7,342 nt of DNA from Actinomycetales bacterium UBA1383 (GTDB taxonomy: Bacteria > Actinomycetota > Actinomycetes > Actinomycetales > Actinomycetaceae), in the NCBI GenBank assembly GCA_002305415.1, contig DBQX01000078.1, forward strand, positions 1 through 7,342, written 5' to 3'. This document shows, piece after piece, positions 1 through 4,761 of the stretch (positions within the stretch are counted from its first letter, which is position 1; each line of letters begins with the position of its first letter). Both the position numbers and the translations under genes were made by a program. The notes beneath the pieces were generated by a model. The model did no database searches, was not told where the DNA came from, and saw only the letters and a list, made by a program, of their open reading frames with translations.

Positions 1-212
1 GCGTGCGTCCGGGCGAGCGCGCGCCCGAACTCCTCGGCGGCGCGCGGCGTCGCGGCGACGGCGTGGAGCCGGCGGGTCTCCAGCCAGCCCGGTCCGGTGG
101 CGAGGAGTTCGACGACGGGGGCGCCGCCGTCGCGCGCGGCGTCGGCGAGCCAGCGCAGCGACGCCGCCTCGGAGGTGATCGCGGCCGCGGAACCGGTCTT
201 GCGGAAGGTCAT
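1..212 (-). CDS. Fructosamine kinase family protein, N-terminal fragment cut by window edge
   Basis: Seventy codons are visible reading leftward from ATG at 212, and the frame stays open to the window edge. The product begins MTFRKTG and continues with SEAASLRWLADA, GGAPVVELLATG, WLETRRL and AAEEFGRALARTHA. This order matches the N-lobe of actinobacterial fructosamine/ketosamine kinase-like proteins. By family analogy Lys5 in FRK would be the ATP-anchoring lysine, and Glu16 in SEAASLRWL its helix-C partner. Such enzymes phosphorylate sugar-amine (Amadori) adducts in the cytoplasm so that the adducts break down; bacterial substrates are often small-molecule or unknown. About 180 C-terminal residues, including the catalytic loop, lie outside the window. 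I chose ATG 212 because FRK at residues 3-5 is where the family starts and because a -10-like hexamer sits 6 bases upstream. An in-frame ATG at 230 would add six residues (MVDNGG). The gene is divergent from the pair at 316-2084. Confidence 0.8.
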   Translation of the reverse strand, partial: MTFRKTGSAAAITSEAASLRWLADAARDGGAPVVELLATGPGWLETRRLHAVAATPRAAEEFGRALARTH

Positions 213-224
213 GCCACCATTGTC
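213..224 (-). promoter_or_regulatory. Putative -10 element of a leaderless promoter for the kinase gene
   Basis: On the minus strand GACAAT (224 to 219) is followed by six bases and then ATG at 212. The hexamer keeps the A at position 2 and T at position 6 of the actinobacterial TANNNT consensus. At this spacing transcription would start at or next to the A of the start codon. No good Shine-Dalgarno sequence precedes ATG 212. No convincing -35 element is visible. If the start were ATG 230, this site would lie inside the gene. Confidence 0.4.
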
Positions 225-303
225 GACCATTCCACTGGTGGGCATCCGGCACGGCAGTCCACAGGGCGGTGCGCCGTCGTGATGGCCGTGGTGGCGGGCG
301 GCC

Positions 304-316
304 TAGCGTCGTGGTG
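304..316 (+). promoter_or_regulatory. Putative -10 element of a leaderless promoter for the small-protein/hydrolase operon
   Basis: TAGCGT at 304-309 fits TANNNT exactly and is followed by six bases (310-315) before GTG at 316. Transcription would begin on the start codon, which explains why no Shine-Dalgarno sequence lies at normal spacing; the nearest G-rich run, about 295-300, is too far away. The -35 region is not recognisable. The 103-bp gap 213-315 therefore seems to carry two back-to-back promoters and nothing else I can identify. Confidence 0.5.
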
Positions 317-561
317 TGAACCTGATGGACCCCGCAGCCGCGCTCGCCGCGGTGGGAGAGGCGCAGCGGCAGGCCGCCCTCGCGATCGCGCGGCTGGCGC
401 AGGCCGATCCCCACCCATGGGCGGGACCGGCGGCGCGTGGCTACGACGACGCACGGGACGCGGCCCTGGCCAGCGCGCACGCCCTGCAGCGTGACCTCGC
501 CCGGGTGGCGGACCGGGTGGGGGCGTTCGTCGCGGAGTGCCGCACCTGGGGGGTGTCATGA
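316..561 (+). CDS. Small helical protein with W-x-G turn (WXG100-like), partner of the hydrolase
   Basis: An 81-residue, alanine-rich protein with no signal peptide or membrane segment. Residues 6-30 form a likely amphipathic helix, followed by a DPHPWAGPAA turn (Trp35, Gly37) and a second helix from about 41 to 75. Helix, W-x-G, helix in 80-100 residues is the plan of ESAT-6/WXG100 proteins, which form helical hairpin dimers and are exported by type VII secretion. No Y-x-x-x-D/E follows the second helix here, and the match rests only on this layout, so a WXG100 label is tentative. The GTG start at 316 is chosen for the -10-like hexamer six bases upstream; ATG 325 would remove three residues. 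The stop codon overlaps the start of the next gene (ATGA, 558-561), so the two proteins are probably translationally coupled and made in similar amounts, as expected for binding partners. Confidence 0.6.
   Translation: MNLMDPAAALAAVGEAQRQAALAIARLAQADPHPWAGPAARGYDDARDAALASAHALQRDLARVADRVGAFVAECRTWGVS
548..553 (+). promoter_or_regulatory. Ribosome binding site that fixes the hydrolase start
   Basis: A GGGGGG run lies four bases before ATG 558. It supports ATG 558, which overlaps the previous stop codon, over the in-frame GTG at 537, which has no such site and would extend back into the upstream gene. Confidence 0.55.
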
Positions 562-2084
562 GCCAACGGATCGACGACCCGCCCACGCCCCGTCTCACCG
601 TGCACGTCCTCGATGGACGTTCGACCGTCGACTGCGCGCACCTCGACGCGCTCGTGGGGCTCCTCGGCGGCGCGCTGGAGGCCGCTGCCGACGCCCGGCG
701 AGCGCTCGCGCAGGCCCGGGCGGTGGTCATGCTGTGCGACACGCTCGCCCCGCTGACAGGGCCCGCGACCCTCGCGGTGCTGGACGACGCCGAGCTGTGC
801 CGCGTGGCGGGCCTGGCGCACGCACTGGACGCGCTGCGGGACCGGGTCGCGGCCGCGGCCGCCACCTACGCCGAGGCGGAGAACACGGCGCGTGCGGCCC
901 TCGACCGGCAGCCCGGCAGGCCGGGGTGGCTCCTAGCGCTGCCGGAGCGATTCGGGCTCGCCGTGGGGCCGCTGCTGGCGGTCTGGCGTCACCTCGTCGG
1001 CGGGGTGAGTGCCCGGGGCGCGGGCCTGCCGGCGGGCCTCGCGCTGCAGCCGCACCTCCGCGGTGCGGCCCTTGCCCTCGGGCCGGTCGCCAACCCGACA
1101 GGTGAGGTGGTGGGCCGTCGCGGTCCGGCAGCGGCGGCGGGCATGCCGCCCGTCCCGTTCCTCGCCTCCAGCCTCCTCGACCTGACGGGTCTCGACCACT
1201 ACGGCGGGTCGGGGTCCGTGTGGGTGCGCGACCCGGGGACGGGCGCGCCAGTCGCCGGCACGGTGAGCCCGTGGGGCCTCGGCGCGGGGGCGGTGGTCCC
1301 GGTGGGTGCATCCCTCGCGGTGGCGCCCGTGCGCTCGGTGGCAGACATGGTGCGGCGCGTCGGCGGGGCCGCGGCCGCGGCGGACGCCACCGGGGTCGGG
1401 CGGATCGAGGTGATCGGGCAGTCGAGGCGGGACGGGAGGACCGGGTGGACCGTGGTGATCCCGGGGACCCGGGAAACGGCCTTCGCCGCCAATCCGCAGG
1501 ACCACCTCTCCAACGTGCAGCTGGTGGGGGCGGAGGACAGCGACGTGCTTCTCGCCGCGAGGCGGGCCCTCGAGCTGGCGCCGATCGCCCCGGGCGATCC
1601 CGTCGTGCTCGCCGGGCATTCGCAGGGCGGGATCGTCGCCGCGGAACTCGCGGCGGACCCGGACGTCACCGGGCGGTTCGCCCTCGCCGGGGTCGTGACC
1701 CTCGGGTCGCCGATCGGCCAGGTCACGGGGATCCCGGACGACGTCCCGGTGATCCGGGTGGAGAACCTCGACGACATGATCCCCGCGCTCGACGGGCTCG
1801 CCAACGCGGACGGCGACTCCCACCTGACCGTCCAGTTCAGCGCTCCCGCCCACACCGCGGTCTTCGGGCCGCACGACCTGCGCACCTACGAGGCGGCCTA
1901 CTCCCAGGCGCTCGCGGACGGCGCGAGTGCGGACCTCGCCGCCCTCGATGCGGCGATCAGGGACGCGGCGGGCTGGTCGGATCCGGACGCGACCGCACGG
2001 GCCTACGCCTTCGAGTTCGCCCGCACCGAGCGTGACCGGGAACTCCTCGAGGCGTTGCACCACGCGGGACTTGCCGTCCGGTGA
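558..2084 (+). CDS. Alpha/beta hydrolase (lipase class 3-like) with helical N-terminal domain
   Basis: A 508-residue protein. Residues 26-57 and about 77-118 are alanine-rich helices that could form a hairpin, with Y104-A-E-A-E108 near the end of the second. A proline- and glycine-rich middle follows. The catalytic domain covers about 275-460: TVVIPGT (Pro302-Gly303-Thr304) in the place of the lipase RGT oxyanion strand, then LSNVQLV, the nucleophile elbow GHSQGG with Ser355, VENLDDMIP with Asp406 at the usual D-x-V-P acid position, and GPHDLRTY with His439. A complete Ser-Asp-His triad is therefore present, so the protein should be an active esterase, lipase or thioesterase; the substrate cannot be told. 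There is no signal peptide or clear membrane span. It is coupled by ATGA overlap to the W-x-G protein, so the N-terminal hairpin may bind that partner, and together they may be a type VII-like secreted pair (inference). It ends 3 bp from the converging membrane-protein gene. Confidence 0.8.
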   Translation: MSQRIDDPPTPRLTVHVLDGRSTVDCAHLDALVGLLGGALEAAADARRALAQARAVVMLCDTLAPLTGPATLAVLDDAELCRVAGLAHALDALRDRVAAAAATYAEAENTARAALDRQPGRPGWLLALPERFGLAVGPLLAVWRHLVGGVSARGAGLPAGLALQPHLRGAALALGPVANPTGEVVGRRGPAAAAGMPPVPFLASSLLDLTGLDHYGGSGSVWVRDPGTGAPVAGTVSPWGLGAGAVVPVGASLAVAPVRSVADMVRRVGGAAAAADATGVGRIEVIGQSRRDGRTGWTVVIPGTRETAFAANPQDHLSNVQLVGAEDSDVLLAARRALELAPIAPGDPVVLAGHSQGGIVAAELAADPDVTGRFALAGVVTLGSPIGQVTGIPDDVPVIRVENLDDMIPALDGLANADGDSHLTVQFSAPAHTAVFGPHDLRTYEAAYSQALADGASADLAALDAAIRDAAGWSDPDATARAYAFEFARTERDRELLEALHHAGLAVR

Positions 2085-2087
2085 GCC

Positions 2088-2465
2088 TCACCCCCGATCC
2101 GGGATGACCACGTAGAGGAGCCAGGAGGCGATCGAGATGACGAGGCTGCCGGCGAACGCCCACCAGAAGCCGTCCACCTGGAGGCCCTGGCCGATCTGCG
2201 TGGAGATCCAGCCCGTGAGGAGCAGCATGAGTGCGTTGACGATGAGGTGGAAGAGCCCGAGGGTGAGGATGTAGAGCGGCAGCGAGAGCACCGCGACGAT
2301 CGGCTTGACGATCATGTGGACGAGGGTGAACACGAGGGCGACCACCGCCAGGGACACGATCTGGCTGAGGGTGTCGCCGGACTGGACGAGCGAGATGCCC
2401 TGCAGCAGCCACGCCGCCACCCAGATCGACAGTCCGTTGACAATGAGCCGGATCACAAATCTCAT
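2088..2465 (-). CDS. Phage holin family (4-TMS, superfamily IV) membrane protein
   Basis: A 125-residue hydrophobic protein with four likely membrane segments at about 3-24, 34-53, 62-84 and 99-121. The motif KPIVAVLSLPLYILTLGLF followed by HLIVNALMLLLTGW (residues 54-86) is the hallmark of the Phage_holin_4_2/DUF family, and the length is normal for it. Despite the name, members are ordinary chromosomal genes in most bacteria, and no phage genes are nearby; the role is unknown and lysis should not be assumed. The start is ATG 2465, with an AAGGA Shine-Dalgarno sequence (2478 to 2474) eight bases upstream. Longer in-frame extensions run antisense through the aminotransferase start and are rejected. 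The gene diverges from the aminotransferase across 53 bp and converges on the hydrolase with 3 bp between stop codons. Confidence 0.88.
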   Translation of the reverse strand: MRFVIRLIVNGLSIWVAAWLLQGISLVQSGDTLSQIVSLAVVALVFTLVHMIVKPIVAVLSLPLYILTLGLFHLIVNALMLLLTGWISTQIGQGLQVDGFWWAFAGSLVISIASWLLYVVIPDRG

Positions 2466-2506
2466 GCAGGAGATCCTTGCACCGCCGTGGCCCCGGCGCG
2501 AGGGGG

Positions 2507-2521
2507 CATGCTGTACGCATG
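2507..2521. repeat. Inverted repeat overlapping the aminotransferase start codon
   Basis: CATGC (2507-2511) and GCATG (2517-2521) are perfect 5-bp arms around TGTAC, and the right arm includes the ATG at 2519. It lies in the only 53 bp between two divergent genes, so it could be an operator or a start-codon hairpin. It is short and could be chance in GC-rich sequence. Confidence 0.3.
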
Positions 2522-3691
2522 GCACGAGGCAAGTCCGCCGCGAAGGACACCAGGAAGAACTCCAAGGGCGCACCGCCCGCACCGGTGGAGGCGACGCCCA
2601 CACCGCCCGAGGCGCCGCTCGCGAAGCGCCGCCCGGCGCGCGTGCGCCCGGACATCGCCTCGCTGCCCGCCTACGTCCCCGGTGCCCGTGGGGACGGTCG
2701 CGCGATGTGGAAGATCTCGTCCAACGAGAACCCGGCCCACCCACTCCCCGGCGTCCTCGCCGCCATCGCCGACGCCGCGGAGGACGTGAACCGCTACCCG
2801 GACATGTACGCCGTGGAGCTGACCGAGGCGATCGCGCGCCGCCTGGGCGTGGGTCCGGAGCGCGTGGTCTGCGCGAATGGTTCCGTGTCCGCGCTCGCCC
2901 ACGTGATGTCGGCCGCGTGCCTCTCGGGTGACGAGGTGGTCTACCCGTGGCGCTCCTTCGAGGCCTACCCGATCACCGTGCAGGTCTCCGGCGCCACCTC
3001 GGTCCGCGTGCCGCTGACGGCCGAGGCGCGCCACGACCTCCCGGCCATGGCCGCGGCCGTCACGGACCGCACCCGCGTGGTCATCACCTGCTCCCCGAAC
3101 AACCCCACCGGGCCCGCGCTCCGGGACGCGGAGTTCCGCGAGTTCCTCGCGGCCGTGCCGGAGGACGTCCTCGTGGTCCTGGACGAGGCCTACATCGAGT
3201 ACGTCCGTGACCCGGACGTCGTGGACGCGCTCGCGATCCTCGCGGACTTCCCGAACGTCGTCCTGCTGCGTACCTTCTCCAAGGCATACGGCTTGGCCGG
3301 CCTGCGCGTGGGGTTCGCCGTCGGGGACCCCGCCGTGATCGCCGCGGTCCGCGCCGTCTCGACGCCGTTCGGCGTGAACGCGCTGGCGCAGCGTGCCGCC
3401 GTCGAGTCGCTCCGGCTGGAGCGCCAGTTGCTGGACCGCGTGAGTGAGACCGTGGCCGAGCGCGAGCGCGTCCTGGAGGCGGTCCGGCGTGCGGGATGGG
3501 ACGTCCCCGAGACCGAGGCCAACTTCTTCTGGCTGGCCCTTGGCCGGGACACCGTGCCGTTCGTCGACGCCGCCCACGACGCGGGCCTGCTCGTGCGGGG
3601 TTTCGCCGGCGAGGGCGTGCGCGTCACCATCGCCGAGCCCGAGGCGAACGACGCCGTCATCCGGCTGCTGCGGGAGTGGAAGCGGTCCTGA
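2519..3691 (+). CDS. Histidinol-phosphate / aromatic amino acid aminotransferase (PLP fold type I)
   Basis: A 390-residue PLP enzyme. Visible signatures: SSNENP (substrate and cofactor loop), ANGSVSALAHVMSA (PLP phosphate region), SPNNPTG at 192-198 (cofactor-ring Asn), LDEAYIEY with Asp222 and Tyr225, and TFSKAYGLAGLRVGF with Schiff-base Lys255 and phosphate-binding Arg263. C-terminal GVRVTIAEPEAN would hold the arginine for the substrate carboxylate. The family transfers amino groups between glutamate and histidinol phosphate (histidine synthesis) or aromatic 2-oxoacids (the Pat branch common in actinobacteria). The SSNENP and YVPG features do not separate the two. No other his gene is adjacent, which slightly favours the aromatic or a second-copy HisC role. 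The family core starts near VRPDIASLPAYVPG (about residue 42), so roughly 40 N-terminal residues are an unusual Lys/Ala/Pro-rich extension. ATG 2519 is the only good start; GTG 2642 would give a family-length protein but has no ribosome site. Confidence 0.88.
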   Translation: MARGKSAAKDTRKNSKGAPPAPVEATPTPPEAPLAKRRPARVRPDIASLPAYVPGARGDGRAMWKISSNENPAHPLPGVLAAIADAAEDVNRYPDMYAVELTEAIARRLGVGPERVVCANGSVSALAHVMSAACLSGDEVVYPWRSFEAYPITVQVSGATSVRVPLTAEARHDLPAMAAAVTDRTRVVITCSPNNPTGPALRDAEFREFLAAVPEDVLVVLDEAYIEYVRDPDVVDALAILADFPNVVLLRTFSKAYGLAGLRVGFAVGDPAVIAAVRAVSTPFGVNALAQRAAVESLRLERQLLDRVSETVAERERVLEAVRRAGWDVPETEANFFWLALGRDTVPFVDAAHDAGLLVRGFAGEGVRVTIAEPEANDAVIRLLREWKRS

Positions 3692-3693
3692 CC

Positions 3694-3707
3694 GCGCCCG
3701 CCGGCGC
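3694..3707. terminator. Possible weak hairpin between convergent genes
   Basis: GCGCC (3694-3698) and GGCGC (3703-3707) pair around a CGCC loop in the 18-bp gap between the aminotransferase and YwiC-like stop codons. There is no T-run on either side, so it is at best a weak bidirectional terminator. Confidence 0.25.
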
Positions 3708-3709
3708 CC

Positions 3710-4510
3710 TCAACCCAGCAGGGCCCACGCCACCAGCAGCGAGAATGCCACCTCCACAAGGCCGATGACCATCGGCCGCAGTGGCCCGGTGCGGCGCTGC
3801 CACGCGGGCATCCAGGCCGCGCGGATCGCGAGACCCACCCACACGGCCGCGAGGAACCAGCCACCCAGCGGCGTGTCCGCGAAGGCGTCCAGCGCGGCCC
3901 CAGAGGCCACCGCCACCGCCCCGAGCGCGTGGTAGGTGGCCGAGAATCGCCGGTAGGCGGGGTTGTCGCGCTCCCGGATCAGGGCCTTCACGTGCGGGAT
4001 CGTGCCCCAGAAGTAGGCGAACTCGACGGCGGTCACCACCCAGACCCAGGGCCAGCGGGGGTCGTCCCAGGGCGCGGCCGCGCTGAACGTCACCGCCACC
4101 ATGAGGGCCGCGGCCAGGACCGTGGCGGTGTCGTTGAGGAGGCCCCGCTCCCGGCGGGCGATCGCCGCCCAGACCGCCACGGCCACCAGGGGCGCGAAGA
4201 CCGGCGCCCACAGGGCGAGCGACGGCTGGAGCAGTACCGTTGCGAGCCCGAACGGGAGCGCCGCGAGCGCGTAGGCGCGGAGCGGCGGGAGGTACCGCGG
4301 CTTGCGGCGCGACTTCAGCCAGAGCGCCCCCGCCTGGAAGGCGAAGTAGCCCACCCACCAGAAGAGCAGCAGCGGGGCATGGACCGGATCCCAGCCCGCG
4401 AGCACCACGCCGGAGAGCGCGGGGATCGTGATCATGGCCCACGCGCCGTGCTGGTCCGGGATCCAGCCGGGGGCGCGTCGTCGCGTCCTGCGTGTCGCTC
4501 GGGTGGTCAC
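3710..4510 (-). CDS. YwiC-like family integral membrane protein
   Basis: A 266-residue protein with an Arg-rich N-terminus (residues 4-12), then WIPDQHGAWAMITIPALSGVVLAG, in which the PDQHGAW motif (18-24) is the signature of the YwiC-like family (named after Bacillus YwiC; function unknown). The remainder is a chain of seven or more hydrophobic segments broken by basic loops such as KSRRKPRY and ARRERG, with a conserved-looking FAYFWGTIPHVKALIRER stretch near residue 168. The positive N-terminus suggests a cytoplasmic start. Length fits the family. The start is GTG 4510, preceded by a TANNNT hexamer at leaderless spacing; a longer in-frame reading upstream is low quality and would cross the promoter of the dehydrogenase operon. 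It diverges from that operon across 251 bp. Nothing here ties it to the operon's function. Confidence 0.85.
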   Translation of the reverse strand: MTTRATRRTRRRAPGWIPDQHGAWAMITIPALSGVVLAGWDPVHAPLLLFWWVGYFAFQAGALWLKSRRKPRYLPPLRAYALAALPFGLATVLLQPSLALWAPVFAPLVAVAVWAAIARRERGLLNDTATVLAAALMVAVTFSAAAPWDDPRWPWVWVVTAVEFAYFWGTIPHVKALIRERDNPAYRRFSATYHALGAVAVASGAALDAFADTPLGGWFLAAVWVGLAIRAAWMPAWQRRTGPLRPMVIGLVEVAFSLLVAWALLG

Positions 4511-4522
4511 CGTTCCACCCTA
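4511..4522 (-). promoter_or_regulatory. Putative -10 element of a leaderless promoter for the YwiC-like gene
   Basis: On the minus strand TAGGGT (4522 to 4517) fits TANNNT and is followed by six bases and GTG at 4510, the same layout as at 316 on the plus strand. No Shine-Dalgarno sequence is present at normal spacing. No clear -35 element is visible. Confidence 0.5.
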
Positions 4523-4720
4523 GTCGCGGTCCCCGGCGGCCCCGACGCCAGCCCGGGGGGACCATGTCCGCCCGCGGTGCGCGGAACCGTCGCGCGCCGC
4601 TCGTGCCGCGCCGTACTGTGTGGCCCAGGTTGTGTGCGTCGACAACGTCCGGGCAGCCATCTCCGGTGGATGCGCCAACCCGAGCAGGCAACTTTTGGCG
4701 ACAACCACCAATTCCATCCC

Positions 4721-4750
4721 TACGCCTGCGTAACCTACGCTTACGTAGGT
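4721..4750 (+). promoter_or_regulatory. Putative operator cluster over the dehydrogenase operon promoter
   Basis: Two adjoining dyads: TACGC-CT-GCGTA (4721-4732, perfect 5-bp arms) and ACCTACG-CTTA-CGTAGGT (4733-4750, perfect 7-bp arms). The inner arms also pair (GCGTA-ACC-TACGC, 4728-4740), and CCTACGC repeats directly at 4719 and 4734, a 15-bp period. A TANNNT hexamer, TAACCT (4731-4736), straddles the junction and would place the transcription start near 4743, just before the ribosome site. Short, closely set palindromes over a -10 are typical of TetR-type repressor sites; the regulator is not in the window. The -35 is unclear. Confidence 0.55.
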
Positions 4751-4757
4751 AAGGAGG
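4751..4757 (+). promoter_or_regulatory. Strong Shine-Dalgarno sequence of E1 alpha
   Basis: AAGGAGG is a near-perfect anti-16S match four bases before ATG 4762. It directly abuts the right arm of the operator, so a protein bound there, or an RNA hairpin formed by the 7-bp arms, would sit next to the ribosome site. Confidence 0.75.
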
Positions 4758-4761
4758 TTCC

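Larger units (their letters stand above)
4511..4761. other. Divergent intergenic regulatory region, no convincing gene
   Basis: These 251 bp separate the YwiC-like gene from the dehydrogenase operon. The right half is noticeably less GC-rich than the flanking genes. It holds the leaderless-type -10 at 4517-4522 (minus), a GTTGT/ACAAC inverted repeat with an 8-base centre at 4629-4646, and the half-site cluster at 4721-4750. Open frames on both strands here look like noise rather than protein. Confidence 0.7.

Noticed and set aside
3..494. Plus-strand frame over the kinase gene and the small-protein gene
   Set aside because: Crosses the divergent promoter region and gives Arg/Gly-rich low-complexity sequence; the minus-strand kinase and the 316-561 frame explain the same DNA.
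933..2063. Long minus-strand frame (376 codons) antisense to the hydrolase
   Set aside because: It is a mirror of the GC3-biased hydrolase gene; the product is a Gly/Arg/Val/His/Asp-rich sequence with no recognisable domain, while the plus strand has a full catalytic triad.
2088..2465. Reading the holin-family gene as a prophage remnant
   Set aside because: This superfamily is widespread as a chromosomal gene and no other phage gene, attachment site or endolysin is nearby.
2462..3577. Long minus-strand frame (371 codons) antisense to the aminotransferase
   Set aside because: Shadow of a clear PLP enzyme; no family motif, and it would overlap the holin-family gene and its promoter.
4629..4646. 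GTTGT/ACAAC inverted repeat with an 8-base centre
   Set aside because: Five-base arms are easily found by chance and no partner site or promoter alignment supports an operator; only mentioned within the intergenic entry.
4634..4732. Possible 32-codon plus-strand leader peptide starting GTG upstream of E1 alpha
   Set aside because: No good ribosome site, ordinary composition without runs of regulatory codons, and no attenuator hairpin with a T-run after it.
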